A stretch of 18,866 nucleotides of DNA from UBA5905 sp964609975 (GCA_964609975.1 CAZSTR010000031.1:1-18866); one strand, 5' to 3'; shown: positions 6,572 through 16,095, counted from the first letter of the stretch. The notes: generated by a model not told the origin, from the sequence alone. Program-made: numbers and translations.

Positions 6572-7732
6572 ATGGAAAAGAAAAATCTGGTGATTCTCGG
6601 TTCCACCGGTTCTATCGGAACGCAGGCTCTGGAGGTGGCGGAGCGGGCAGGCTATCGCATTGTCGGTCTGGCGGCCGCCCGCAACGGAAAAATGCTGGAG
6701 GAACAGCTGCGCCGCTTTCGTCCGCGGACGGTGGCGCTTTTCGATGAAGCCGCCGCCGCTGATTTGAGTGTGCGGGTGGCGGATTTGGATGTGACCGTGC
6801 TGGCGGGGATGGAGGGGCTTTGCGCCCTGGCCGCCCTGCCCCAGGCGGATATGATTTTGAATTCTGTGGTCGGGATGGTTGGGCTTGTGCCCACCATGAC
6901 GGCTATTGAGGCCGGAAAGGATGTGGCGCTGGCCAACAAAGAAACGCTGGTGGCCGGTGGCGCCTTCGTGATGGAGGCGGTGAAGCGGGCGGGGGTGCGC
7001 CTTCTCCCGGTGGATAGCGAGCACAGCGCGATTTTCCAGTGCTTGCAGGGTCAGCCGCCCCAAAACCGGGCGCTGAAGCGCATTATCCTGACTGCCTCCG
7101 GCGGTCCCTTTTTTGGATGCTCCCGAACAGAGCTGGAGCGGGTGACGCCGGCGGATGCGCTGAAGCATCCCAACTGGAGCATGGGACGAAAAATCACCAT
7201 AGATTCGGCTACGATGATGAATAAGGGGCTGGAGCTTATCGAGGCGCGCTGGCTGTTTGACCTGCCTGCGGAGCAGATTGATGTGGTGATTCATCGGGAA
7301 AGCATTATTCATTCGCTGATTGAATATGATGATAACGCCGTGCTAGCCCAGATGGGCGTACCGGATATGCGCATCCCGATTCAGTATGCGCTGACCTATC
7401 CAGAGCGTCTGCCTTCGCCGGTAGAGCAGCTGCGGCTGGAGAAGTGGGGGAAGCTGAGCTTTTTTGCGCCGGATGACGAGGCTTTCCCGGCCATGAACAT
7501 GGCGCGGCGGGCGTTGCGCCAGGGCGGCGCCTATCCGGCGGCGCTGAACGCGGCTAACGAGGTGGCCGTTGAAGCATTTTTGGCGGAAAAAATCGACTTT
7601 TTGGATATTCCCCTTCTGGTGGGAAAAGCTTTGGATATGTCCCTGCCCGCGCCGGAAAGCGTTGCGGATGTTTTGGCGACGGACGAGGAAATTCGGCGGT
7701 GTACCCGCGCGCAAATCGACGAAAAGAAATGA
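6572..7732 (+). CDS. dxr: 1-deoxy-D-xylulose 5-phosphate reductoisomerase
   Basis: A 386-residue enzyme of the MEP isoprenoid pathway that rearranges and reduces DXP to MEP with NADPH. The N-terminal LGSTGSIG is the dinucleotide-binding loop; NSVVGMVGLVPTMTAIEAG, ALANKETLVAGG, VDSEHSAIFQCL (metal-binding D and E), TASGGPFF, HPNWSMGRKITIDSATMMNK and IHRESIIHS are all family motifs, and the length is normal. ATG 6572 is preceded by GGGAGAG at 6561-6567, four bases upstream. The gene starts 11 bases after cdsA. With ispG two genes on, it shows that the organism uses the MEP route. Confidence 0.97.
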   Translation: MEKKNLVILGSTGSIGTQALEVAERAGYRIVGLAAARNGKMLEEQLRRFRPRTVALFDEAAAADLSVRVADLDVTVLAGMEGLCALAALPQADMILNSVVGMVGLVPTMTAIEAGKDVALANKETLVAGGAFVMEAVKRAGVRLLPVDSEHSAIFQCLQGQPPQNRALKRIILTASGGPFFGCSRTELERVTPADALKHPNWSMGRKITIDSATMMNKGLELIEARWLFDLPAEQIDVVIHRESIIHSLIEYDDNAVLAQMGVPDMRIPIQYALTYPERLPSPVEQLRLEKWGKLSFFAPDDEAFPAMNMARRALRQGGAYPAALNAANEVAVEAFLAEKIDFLDIPLLVGKALDMSLPAPESVADVLATDEEIRRCTRAQIDEKK

Positions 7733-7754
7733 GGGCTGACTTATCGGTGCGGTT

Positions 7755-8882
7755 TTGCTGATTTTGAAAATTGTAGCAGCTCTGCTGTTGTTGAGCCTGC
7801 TGATTATGATTCATGAATTCGGGCATTTTTTGGCCGCACGGCTGATGGGTGTGCGGGTGAATGAATTTGCCATCGGCATGGGGCCGCGCCTGCTCTGCTG
7901 GGGAAAAGGGGAGACGGTCTATTCTTTGCGCGCTTTTCCCATCGGCGGCTTCTGCTCCATGGAGGGTGAGGACGAGGAGGCGCCTACGCCGGCGGCTCTT
8001 GGCGGCGGCGAGAACGCAACGGAGGATGAGTCCTGTTCCTTCGCCCATAAGCCGGTTTGGCGGCGGCTGGTGATTGTGGTGGCCGGTGCGATGATGAACC
8101 TGTTGCTGGGCTATCTGCTGTTGTTGGGCTATTACGGATTTTTGCAGGAGCCGTCGCCTTCGTCCGGGAAGGTGCTTTTTTCCACCACAACCATCGCTCG
8201 TATCAGCGAGGCGTCGCCCGCCTATGCCAGCGGCCTGCGGCCGGGGGACACGGTTTTGGAAATCAACGGCCGACGGATCTTGATGGACACCGATATGGCG
8301 ACGGAGATGCAAAGCGACGATGATGGAATTCTCCAAATGACGGTGCGCCGCACGGTGGACGGAAAATCGGAAAAGGTGTGGCTGGAGAATGTGCGCTTCG
8401 AGCTGGGGACGGACGAGAAAAGCGGCCGCTCCTATTTGAAATACGATTTTGTTGTTTTGGGTGAGGAGCGCACCTTCGGCAACACCTTCGTTCAGGCCGC
8501 CAAGCAGGAGGTTTCGGTGGCGACGGTGGTGTGGCGCAGTCTTGTGGACATGGTGCGCGGCCGCTATCAGCTGAACGATTTGTCCGGCCCGGTGGGGACG
8601 GTGAATGTGATTGCCGACGCGGTGGGGAATGTGCGCTCTCTGGCGGGGTGGCAGACCCTTGTGATGCTGATGGTGCTGATCACGGTGAATTTGGGTGTGT
8701 TCAATCTGCTCCCGTTGCCGGCGCTGGATGGCGGACGGCTGGTGTTTCTTTTGTGGGAGGGCATCACCCGAAAGCCGGTGCCGCCGAAATATGAAGGAAT
8801 TGTGCATTTTGTCGGAATTTTGCTGTTGATGCTGTTAATGCTGCTGGTGACCTACAGCGACATCACGAAGCTTTTCGTGTAA
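7755..8882 (+). CDS. rseP: Site-2 intramembrane zinc metalloprotease (RseP/RasP family)
   Basis: A membrane protease of about 375 residues of the S2P family, which cuts substrates such as anti-sigma factors and leftover signal peptides within the membrane. HEFGH (H20-H24 from TTG 7755) is the zinc site in the first membrane segment; the third ligand lies in the C-terminal LPLPALDGGR, with D325. A PDZ domain covers about residues 145-215 (ASGLRPGDTVLEINGR). An acidic stretch follows residue 69 (EGEDEE). The start is uncertain: TTG 7755 lacks a ribosome binding site, whereas an in-frame ATC at 7743 lies seven bases after GAGGG (7731-7735) and would add four residues. It follows dxr as in other Bacillota. 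Confidence 0.93.
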   Translation: MLILKIVAALLLLSLLIMIHEFGHFLAARLMGVRVNEFAIGMGPRLLCWGKGETVYSLRAFPIGGFCSMEGEDEEAPTPAALGGGENATEDESCSFAHKPVWRRLVIVVAGAMMNLLLGYLLLLGYYGFLQEPSPSSGKVLFSTTTIARISEASPAYASGLRPGDTVLEINGRRILMDTDMATEMQSDDDGILQMTVRRTVDGKSEKVWLENVRFELGTDEKSGRSYLKYDFVVLGEERTFGNTFVQAAKQEVSVATVVWRSLVDMVRGRYQLNDLSGPVGTVNVIADAVGNVRSLAGWQTLVMLMVLITVNLGVFNLLPLPALDGGRLVFLLWEGITRKPVPPKYEGIVHFVGILLLMLLMLLVTYSDITKLFV

Positions 8883-8904
8883 AGAGGTTGAAGGAGTGCG
8901 GAGG

Positions 8905-9954
8905 ATGGAAAGACGGAGCTGCAAGCAGATTAAAATCGGAAATGTATTGGTGGGCGGCGACGCGCCGGTGTCGGTGCAGTCTATGCTGAATGTGCCGGCG
9001 CAGGATGCGGCGGGCTGTGTGGAGCAGGCGAAGCGCCTGCAGGCCTGCGGTTGTCAAATCATCCGCACCGCTGTGCCGAATATGGAGGCGGTGCCCACGG
9101 TGGCGGCGCTGAAGGAAGCGGTGGATGTGCCCATCGTGGCGGACATCCATTTCGACTATAAGCTGGCGCTGGAGGCGGCCGCCGCCGGCGCCGATAAAAT
9201 CCGTATCAACCCCGGAAATATCGGCGACGAAAGCCGGGTTAAGGCAGTGGCCGATGACTGCCGACGGCGGGGGATTCCCATTCGCATTGGGGTGAACAGC
9301 GGCTCTCTCGAAAAGGAAATTTTGGCGAAATACGGCCACCCTTGTCCGGAGGCTATGCGAGACAGTGCCCTGTATCATGCGGCTCTTTTGGAAAAGTTCG
9401 ATTTCGATGACATTGTTTTGTCAATCAAATCCTCTAATGTGGCGACGATGATTCGTGCCTATAAGCTGACCGCGGCGGTTTGCGATTATCCGCTCCATTT
9501 GGGTGTCACCGAGGCGGGAACAGAGCAGCTGGGAATTCTTAAAAGCGCCGCCGGTATCGGTTCTTTGTTGGCGCACGGCATTGGCGACACCATCCGGGTG
9601 TCTCTGACCGCCGCTCCGGAGCGAGAGGTTCTGGTGGGATGGAATTTGTTGCGGGCGCTGGGGCTGTGCGCGGATGCGCCCCGGATGGTGTCCTGTCCCA
9701 CCTGCGGACGCACCGCCATCGACCTGATTGGGATTGCGGAGCAGGTGGAAAGCCGCCTGCAGGCGGTACATAAGCCCATCACCGTGGCGGTGATGGGGTG
9801 CATCGTCAATGGCCCCGGCGAAGCGCGGGAGGCGGACATTGGTCTCGCCGGCGGAAAGGGTCGGGCGGTTATATTCAAAAAGGGAGAGGTCCTGCGTTCG
9901 GTGGATGAAGCGGATGCGGTGGATGCTCTGATGCAGGAAATCGAGGCGCTGTGA
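8905..9954 (+). CDS. ispG: 4-hydroxy-3-methylbut-2-en-1-yl diphosphate synthase (IspG/GcpE)
   Basis: A 349-residue iron-sulfur enzyme that reductively converts MEcPP to HMBPP, the second last step of the MEP pathway. It opens with KIGNVLVGGDAPVSVQSML, typical of IspG, followed by VADIHFDYKLAL, DKIRINPGNIG and IRIGVNSGSLE of the barrel domain. The 4Fe-4S ligands are C264 and C267 (SCPTCGRT), C299 (MGCIVNGPGEA) and the glutamate at 306. ATG 8905 has AAGGAG (8891-8896) eight bases upstream; GTG 8896, in the same frame, is a less likely start because it overlaps that element. The stop overlaps the proposed polC GTG start. Confidence 0.97.
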   Translation: MERRSCKQIKIGNVLVGGDAPVSVQSMLNVPAQDAAGCVEQAKRLQACGCQIIRTAVPNMEAVPTVAALKEAVDVPIVADIHFDYKLALEAAAAGADKIRINPGNIGDESRVKAVADDCRRRGIPIRIGVNSGSLEKEILAKYGHPCPEAMRDSALYHAALLEKFDFDDIVLSIKSSNVATMIRAYKLTAAVCDYPLHLGVTEAGTEQLGILKSAAGIGSLLAHGIGDTIRVSLTAAPEREVLVGWNLLRALGLCADAPRMVSCPTCGRTAIDLIGIAEQVESRLQAVHKPITVAVMGCIVNGPGEAREADIGLAGGKGRAVIFKKGEVLRSVDEADAVDALMQEIEAL

Positions 9955-12900
9955 GCCAGCGCCAGCAAAGGACGAAAAGGGAAATGAAGGAACAGCAATT
10001 TGGACTTTTGTTTGGGGCATATTTGCCTCCGGGGGGCGCATGGCAGGCGCTGGCTGAGGGCGTGGTGGAGCAGCTGGAAATTCACCATGCCTCTCGGCGC
10101 GTTGGGGTGCGGGTGGCTTTGCCCGCCCTTGTGCCGGCGCAAACGCTTTTTTCGGTGGAAAAGGAAATCGCGGCCGCGCTGGGAATGTCGCTGGTGACGC
10201 TGAGCCCCCGCTTCCCCGAAAAGCTGTTGGGTGAGGCGGCCTTTGAGTCGCTTGTGGAGCATTTGCGCCGCCGCAATGTGGCGGTGAACGGCGCATTGGA
10301 TGACGCGACTGGCGAATTTTCGGCGGAGCGGCTGACGGTGCATTGCTGTCATGGCGGGGTGAACATTCTGCGGGCGACCGGCGCGGATAAAACGCTGGAG
10401 GAGCTGGTGCGGGAGCAGTTTGGTCGCCGTCTTTCTGTGATTTTCGAGGGGGAGGAAACCCCTCAGGAAGATGAGCATTATTTGGAAATGCAACGTCAGG
10501 CGGAGGCCGAGGTGGCTGCTTCGGCGCGCTTGCAGGCGGAAAAACGCGCCGCTGAACGGGCGGCACAGCCCCAGCCGGCGACCGAGGGGCGTCCGGCGAA
10601 GCCGGGGAAACCGGCTGACCCGACCCGTCCGCCCTCCGATGGGCTACCGGTGTATTTGGAGACGGCCCAGGTGCTTTTTGGTGCGCCAATTCGTGAACGA
10701 CCCGTGGCAATGCGCGGGCTGGAGGCGGATGGAAGCGTGGTGACGGTTTGGGGCGAGGTGTTTCGCATCGACAGCCGGGACAACCGGGACGGCACGAAAA
10801 CGAACTATTCCATTTCCATCACCGACTGCACCAGCTCTTTGACGCTGAAGATCTGGCTGACGAAAAGCCGGGACGGCGAGCGCATTGCGGCGGTGAAGGG
10901 GCTGAAAGCCGGCGATTGCCTGATGGTCACCGGCCCCTATGAATATGACGACTATGCGAAATGCAACCTTTTGCGCCCGAAATCTATGTCGGTGGTGGCG
11001 AAATATGTGCGTCAGGATTTGGCTGCGGAGAAGCGGGTGGAGTTGCATATGCACACCAAGATGTCGGCTATGGACGCGGTCACGGAGGCTTCGGCGCTGG
11101 TGAAACGCGCCGCCTCCTGGGGGCATAAGGCGGTGGCCATCACCGACCACGGCGTTGTGCAGGCCTTTCCTGATTTGATGAACACGGCCAAGGCGCTCAA
11201 AAAGGCCGGCACGCCCATAAAAATCCTCTATGGCATGGAGGCCTATTATGTTAATGACATGATTCCGGCGGTGGAGGGGCATACGGACGCGGCGCTCAAC
11301 GAAACCTGCATCGTTTTCGACATCGAAACCACCGGTTTGTCGGTGGCCACCGAGCGCATCACGGAAATCGGCGCTGTGCGTTTGGTGAACGGCGAAATTC
11401 AGGAGGAATTCGATATTTTCGTGAACCCGGAGAAGCCGATTCCGCCGAAAATCACTGAGCTGACCGGAATCAGCGACGCCATGGTGGCGGAGGCGCCAAA
11501 GGAGGCGGAAGCGCTGGAGCAATTCTATGCCTTCTGCGGAGATTGCCGAATTTTGGTGGCGCACAACGCGCCCTTCGACACCTCCTTCATCCGCGCAGCG
11601 GCGCGCCGCTGCGGAAAAGAATACCCCTTTACATCTATTGACACGGTGCCGGTTTGCCGGGCGCTTTATCCGGGACATAAGAATTATAAGCTGGACACGG
11701 TGGCGGAGTTTTTGCGCCTGCCCGCCTTCAACCATCACCGCGCCTGCGACGATGCGCGGGTGCTGGCGCAGATTTTTCAGCAGTGCATCCGGGATATGGA
11801 GGAACGGGAAATCACCTCGGTGCAACAGATCAACTGCAACATCACCGGTGTGGATCCGAAGAAATCCGGCTATTATCACATGATTCTTATTGCCCGCAAC
11901 CAGGTGGGACTGAAAAACCTGTATAAGCTGGTGTCCTATTCAAATCTGGAGTGCTTTTATCGGAAGCCGCGTATTCCCCGCTCGAAGCTGATGGAGCATC
12001 GGGAGGGATTGATCATCGGTAGCGCCTGTGAAGCGGGAGAGCTTTACAAGGCGATTGAGGCCGACAAGCCCTGGGGAGAGCTGTGTGATATCGCCTCCTT
12101 CTATGATTTTCTGGAGGTTCAGCCGCTTGGAAACAACGGCTTCATGCTGCGCCCCAGCAAGGGAAAGGGGGGTGTAATTCAGCCGCCTCGTTACCAGAGC
12201 GAAGCACAGCTCATCGCCCACAATAAGACGATTTTGCGGCTGGGCGAAAAGCTGAATATCCCCGTTTGTGCTACCTGCGATGTGCATTTCATGGACCCGG
12301 AGGATGAGGTGTTTCGGCGGGTGCTCATGGCCGGAAGCGGATTCGACGACGCGGATCAACAGCCGCCCCTCTATTTCCGCACGACGGATGAGATGCTGGC
12401 GGAGTTTTCCTATTTGCCGCCGGAAAAAGCACGGGAGATTGTCATCGACAATCCAAATCTCATTGCAAACTGGGTAGAGGAAATCAGCCCGATTCCTAAG
12501 GGCACTTTCCCGCCGCACATGGACGGTGCGGACGAGGAGCTGCAACAAATCTGCTGGGACAGAGCGAAGGAAATCTATGGTGAGGATATGCCGGAGCTGG
12601 TGTCCGCTCGTCTGGAAAAGGAGCTGAACTCCATCATAAAGCATGGCTTCGCCGTGCTGTATATGATTGCGCAAAAGCTGGTGGCGAATTCCGTGGAAAA
12701 CGGCTATCTCGTCGGCTCCCGTGGCTCGGTTGGTTCTTCCTTTGTGGCGCACATGGCGGGGATTTCCGAGGTGAACCCTCTGGCGCCTCATTATATTTGC
12801 CGCAATAAGAATTGCAAATATTCCGAGTTTTTCACCCACGGAGAGGTTGGCTCCGGCTTCGATTTGCCAGTGAAAATGTGCCCGAAATGCGGCGAAAAGC

Positions 12901-14423
12901 TGGGACGGGACGGTCACGAAATCCCCTTCGAAACCTTTTTGGGCTTCGACGGCGACAAATCGCCGGATATTGACCTGAACTTTGCCTCCGAATATCAAAA
13001 CCGTGCTCATCGCTATACCGAAACGCTTTTCGGTCTCGACCATGTGTTCAAGGCCGGCACCATCGGCACTATCGCCGACAAGACCGCCTTCGGCTATGTG
13101 AAAAAATATGCCGAGGAGCGCGGGCTGAATTTCAGCCCCGCGGAGTTGGATCGATTGGCCATCGGCTGCACCGGCGTCAAGCGCACAACGGGTCAGCATC
13201 CCGGCGGCATGGTGGTCGTGCCCAACGACTATGAAATCGAGGATTTTTGCCCGGTGCAACACCCGGCAGATAAGAGCGATTCGGACAACATTACCACCCA
13301 TTTCGATTTCCATTCGATTCATGACACAATTTTGAAGCTGGATAACCTGGGCCATGTGATTCCCACCACCTATAAGTATCTGGAGCGGTATACCGGTATC
13401 CCGGTGATGGAGGTGGATATGTCCGACCCGGCGGTTTACAGTCTTTTCACCTCGCCCCAGGCGCTGGGGCTGACGGCGGAGGAGCTGGGCTGTGAGACCG
13501 GCACGCTGTCTATTCCGGAAATGGGCACGGGCTTCACGATGCAGATGCTGTTGGACTGCAAGCCCACCACCTTTGCCGATTTGTTGCAGATTTCGGGAAT
13601 GTCCCACGGAACGGATGTGTGGCTGGGCAACGCCCAGGACTTGATTCGGGCGGGAACCTGCACCATTTCCACAGCCATCGGCACCCGTGACAGCATCATG
13701 GTGTATCTTATGCACAAGGGGCTGGAGCCGAAAATGGCCTTCAAAATCATGGAAACCGTGCGAAAGGGCATGGTGGCCAAGGGGAAGGTGGCGCCGGAGG
13801 CTTGGGAAAACATGGAGAGCCAGATGCGGGAGCACGATGTGCCTGAATGGTATATTGGCTCCTGTAAAAAAATCATGTATATGTTCCCGAAGGCGCACGC
13901 GGCGGCGTATGTGATTGCCGCGTTGCGGGTGGCCTGGTATAAGGTGCATTATCCGGTGGCCTATTATGCTGCCTATTTCACCGGCCGCGGCGAGGATTTT
14001 GACGCGGCGCCTGTGCAACGGGGCATCGACGCGGTGAAATCCCTGATGGATGACATCCGCAGTCGGGGAAAGGAAGCCTCCCAAAAGGAGCAAAATATGG
14101 CGGACGCCCTTCATGTGATTTTCGAAGCCATGCTTCGGGGCGTGGAGTTTTTGCCGGTGGATTTGTATAAATCCCATTGGTATCAGTTTGTAGTGGAAAA
14201 GGACGGCGAAAAGGAGAAAATCCGATTGCCCTTCTGCGCGGTGGCCGGTCTCGGCGAGGCGGCGGCGCGCAGTATGCAGGCGGCGGCGGATCCGAAGGAC
14301 CCGTATATTTCCTGCGACGATTTGCAAAGCCGCACTGGAATTTCCAAGGCGGTGCTCCAGTCTCTGCGGGAGCTGGGCGTGCTGGACGGACTTCCGGAAA
14401 CCAGCCAGATGTCCTTTTTCTGA
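9951..14423 (+). CDS. polC: DNA polymerase III alpha subunit, PolC type
   Basis: The Gram-positive replicative polymerase with built-in proofreading, about 1490 residues against about 1440 in Bacillus. Order of domains: N-terminal region; Ala/Pro/Lys-rich linker (about 180-225); OB fold (about 260-345); first part of the PHP domain (VELHMHTKMS near 363, ITDHG); DEDDh exonuclease inserted in it (FDIETTG near 455, HNAPFDTSF, NHHRACDDARVLA); rest of PHP; polymerase core with two CxxxxC/CxxC zinc-type clusters near 950-980 and the catalytic aspartates D1006 and D1008 in PDIDLNF, then GQHPGGMVVVP. GTG 9951 overlaps the ispG stop; ATG 9984 in the same frame is an alternative start, giving MKEQQFGLLFG. 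The stop lies within the terminator stem. Confidence 0.97.
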   Translation: MSQRQQRTKREMKEQQFGLLFGAYLPPGGAWQALAEGVVEQLEIHHASRRVGVRVALPALVPAQTLFSVEKEIAAALGMSLVTLSPRFPEKLLGEAAFESLVEHLRRRNVAVNGALDDATGEFSAERLTVHCCHGGVNILRATGADKTLEELVREQFGRRLSVIFEGEETPQEDEHYLEMQRQAEAEVAASARLQAEKRAAERAAQPQPATEGRPAKPGKPADPTRPPSDGLPVYLETAQVLFGAPIRERPVAMRGLEADGSVVTVWGEVFRIDSRDNRDGTKTNYSISITDCTSSLTLKIWLTKSRDGERIAAVKGLKAGDCLMVTGPYEYDDYAKCNLLRPKSMSVVAKYVRQDLAAEKRVELHMHTKMSAMDAVTEASALVKRAASWGHKAVAITDHGVVQAFPDLMNTAKALKKAGTPIKILYGMEAYYVNDMIPAVEGHTDAALNETCIVFDIETTGLSVATERITEIGAVRLVNGEIQEEFDIFVNPEKPIPPKITELTGISDAMVAEAPKEAEALEQFYAFCGDCRILVAHNAPFDTSFIRAAARRCGKEYPFTSIDTVPVCRALYPGHKNYKLDTVAEFLRLPAFNHHRACDDARVLAQIFQQCIRDMEEREITSVQQINCNITGVDPKKSGYYHMILIARNQVGLKNLYKLVSYSNLECFYRKPRIPRSKLMEHREGLIIGSACEAGELYKAIEADKPWGELCDIASFYDFLEVQPLGNNGFMLRPSKGKGGVIQPPRYQSEAQLIAHNKTILRLGEKLNIPVCATCDVHFMDPEDEVFRRVLMAGSGFDDADQQPPLYFRTTDEMLAEFSYLPPEKAREIVIDNPNLIANWVEEISPIPKGTFPPHMDGADEELQQICWDRAKEIYGEDMPELVSARLEKELNSIIKHGFAVLYMIAQKLVANSVENGYLVGSRGSVGSSFVAHMAGISEVNPLAPHYICRNKNCKYSEFFTHGEVGSGFDLPVKMCPKCGEKLGRDGHEIPFETFLGFDGDKSPDIDLNFASEYQNRAHRYTETLFGLDHVFKAGTIGTIADKTAFGYVKKYAEERGLNFSPAELDRLAIGCTGVKRTTGQHPGGMVVVPNDYEIEDFCPVQHPADKSDSDNITTHFDFHSIHDTILKLDNLGHVIPTTYKYLERYTGIPVMEVDMSDPAVYSLFTSPQALGLTAEELGCETGTLSIPEMGTGFTMQMLLDCKPTTFADLLQISGMSHGTDVWLGNAQDLIRAGTCTISTAIGTRDSIMVYLMHKGLEPKMAFKIMETVRKGMVAKGKVAPEAWENMESQMREHDVPEWYIGSCKKIMYMFPKAHAAAYVIAALRVAWYKVHYPVAYYAAYFTGRGEDFDAAPVQRGIDAVKSLMDDIRSRGKEASQKEQNMADALHVIFEAMLRGVEFLPVDLYKSHWYQFVVEKDGEKEKIRLPFCAVAGLGEAAARSMQAAADPKDPYISCDDLQSRTGISKAVLQSLRELGVLDGLPETSQMSFF

Positions 14424-14465
14424 ATAAAACAAAAGCCCGGCTCTGCCGGGCTTTTGTTTTATTCA
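14421..14465 (+). terminator. Intrinsic terminator after polC
   Basis: Positions 14421-14440 pair perfectly with 14446-14465 around the loop CTCTG, giving a 20-bp stem whose GC core GCCCGG is followed by CTTTTGTTTT. The A-rich left arm would make it work on the other strand as well. It begins with the polC TGA stop codon itself. Confidence 0.93.
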
Positions 14466-14490
14466 CAGAGAGCCATTCCGTTCGAAAAAT

Positions 14491-14519
14491 GTATATTGGG
14501 GCGTGTCGCCGCATATAAG
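14491..14519 (+). promoter_or_regulatory. Sigma-E-like sporulation promoter of sipL
   Basis: GTATATT (14491-14497) resembles the sigma-E -35 element (ATATT core) and CATATAAG (14512-14519) the -10 (CATACA-T), with a 14-base spacer, the usual spacing. It lies just after the polC terminator and 30 bases before the sipL start. SipL is controlled by sigma-E in Clostridioides difficile, which supports the reading. Confidence 0.55.
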
Positions 14520-14549
14520 TGGACAGAAGCGAAAAGGAGTGGTGTGAGG

Positions 14550-16073
14550 ATGGACAGTTTGCTGAAAAAACGTACGGAGCCGGTGGCCAGGGTGTTGTTG
14601 GATATGCACCAGGAATATGTGCTCAGCGGTGATTTTGTGCTTCCGGATTATTGCCCGGATGTGGCGGTTGTGTTGAAATGCACGGTGACGCCGCGTATTC
14701 ACAGCCGCCAGTGGAATGGCGATCAGTTGCTACTGGACGGAACAGCCACGGTGCGGGTGCTGTATCTGGATGAGGAGCGGCAGTGCGTGCGCGCGGCGGA
14801 TTTTTCCCAGCCGATTGCCTGCTCTTTTGCGGCGGGCGCTGGGCTGGGACAGCCGGCGGTGTTTCTTGAGGTGACGCCGGATTATGTGAGCTGTCGCGCC
14901 ATCGGCCCGCGACGGTTGGAGGTGCGCGGCTCCTTGCAGATTCACGGCCGCGCCGACGGAAGGGGCGAGCTGGAGCTTGCCCAGGCGGACGAAACAGAGA
15001 AGCTACATATCCGTTCGACGGAGGAAACTCTGCTCATTCCCGGAAAAACGGCGGAAAAGGCTCTGTCTGTGGACGAGGCTGTGGAGCTGGAGCCGGGCCA
15101 GCCGGAGGCGGAGCGGCTGCTCAGCTGTGACTGTCGGGCGGCGGTGTTGGAATATAAGCTTCTGTCGGAAAAGGTGATTGTGAAGGGTCAGCTGTGCTGT
15201 CATGTGCTGTATGCGCCTGTGGACGCGCCGCAGGCGATAGAGACGGCGGATTTTCTTCTGCCCTTCAGCCAGATTTTGGATTTGGAGGGGGCGCAGGAGG
15301 GGCTTTCCTGCGTGACAGATGTGTCCGTTTTGTCCGACCGCCAGCGCATCACCGTGAACGCAGAAGGAAAAAGCCGGTGCATGGAGCTAAATGTGAAGCT
15401 TTTGGTGCAATGCCAGCTGTATCAGCCGGTGACGGTGCCACTTTTGCTGGACGCCTATCGAACCGACTGCCCGGTGGAGGCGGAAAGTCGGGAAATCACG
15501 CTGGAGTCTCTTTGTGACGTGGTGAATCGAACCGTCACGGTGCAAAAAAAACTGGCGCTTCCGGACGGAGAGCTGGAGAAAATTCTGGATGTTTGGGTGT
15601 GGCCGGGAGCGTTGGAGGGAGAAGCAGCGAACGGAACGGCAACCCTGACCGGGAGCATGACGGTGGCCATGCTGACGGTGGATCGGGAGGGCTTTGTGGC
15701 GTATTATGAAAAGCCGGAGAGCCTCTCGGTGGATTGCGCCCTTGATGGAGAGCGGGTGACTGGAAAGGCGCAAACGATGAGCCTTTCCTATGGGGTGGTG
15801 TCCGGCCAGCTGGAGCTGCGTATCGGGATGGCGCTTCAGCTTCGCTGTGGGTGCACTCGTCGGCAAGCGGTGCTGGAGCGGTTGATTGCCCAAACCGAGC
15901 AGGCTTATCCGCCGGAAAAGGCCTGCTTGAAGCTGTATTATGCGCAGGCAGGCGAGAGCGTTTGGGACATAGCTCGCCATTGCCACACCGCATCGGCGGA
16001 AATCTGCCGGGAAAACGCCTTGATTGGAGACAGTCTGACAGAGCCGATGGTGCTGGTTGTGCCTCTTTGCTGA
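14550..16073 (+). CDS. sipL: SipL-like spore coat morphogenesis protein (DUF3794/SPOCS and LysM)
   Basis: A 507-residue protein, close to SipL of Clostridioides difficile, which binds SpoIVA on the forespore surface and is needed for coat assembly. Repeated SPOCS/DUF3794 units are visible: residues about 10-150 (VLSGDFVLPDYCPDVAVVLK), about 170-290 (RLLSCDCRAAVLEYKLLSEK, VIVKGQLCCHVLYA) and about 295-440 (LPDGELEKILDVWVWPG region). A LysM domain fills about 460-507 (YYAQAGESVWDIARHC, VLVVPLC). No signal peptide is seen, as expected for a mother-cell cytosolic protein. ATG 14550 has AAGGAG (14534-14539) ten bases upstream. The name is assigned by domain layout; other DUF3794-LysM proteins exist, but this architecture with a sigma-E-like promoter fits SipL best. 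Confidence 0.85.
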   Translation: MDSLLKKRTEPVARVLLDMHQEYVLSGDFVLPDYCPDVAVVLKCTVTPRIHSRQWNGDQLLLDGTATVRVLYLDEERQCVRAADFSQPIACSFAAGAGLGQPAVFLEVTPDYVSCRAIGPRRLEVRGSLQIHGRADGRGELELAQADETEKLHIRSTEETLLIPGKTAEKALSVDEAVELEPGQPEAERLLSCDCRAAVLEYKLLSEKVIVKGQLCCHVLYAPVDAPQAIETADFLLPFSQILDLEGAQEGLSCVTDVSVLSDRQRITVNAEGKSRCMELNVKLLVQCQLYQPVTVPLLLDAYRTDCPVEAESREITLESLCDVVNRTVTVQKKLALPDGELEKILDVWVWPGALEGEAANGTATLTGSMTVAMLTVDREGFVAYYEKPESLSVDCALDGERVTGKAQTMSLSYGVVSGQLELRIGMALQLRCGCTRRQAVLERLIAQTEQAYPPEKACLKLYYAQAGESVWDIARHCHTASAEICRENALIGDSLTEPMVLVVPLC

Positions 16074-16095
16074 CGCATTTTGCGGAGGAGAGGGG

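Noticed and set aside
8074..8882. PDZ-containing part of rseP as a separate gene
   Set aside because: It is continuous in frame with the HEFGH segment and matches the single-chain S2P layout.
9421..10710. 429-residue open frame on the - strand opposite ispG and polC
   Set aside because: Proline- and arginine-rich low-complexity translation typical of an antisense shadow.
11940..14432. 830-residue open frame on the - strand opposite polC
   Set aside because: Antisense shadow of a high-GC coding region; no recognisable domain, while polC is certain.
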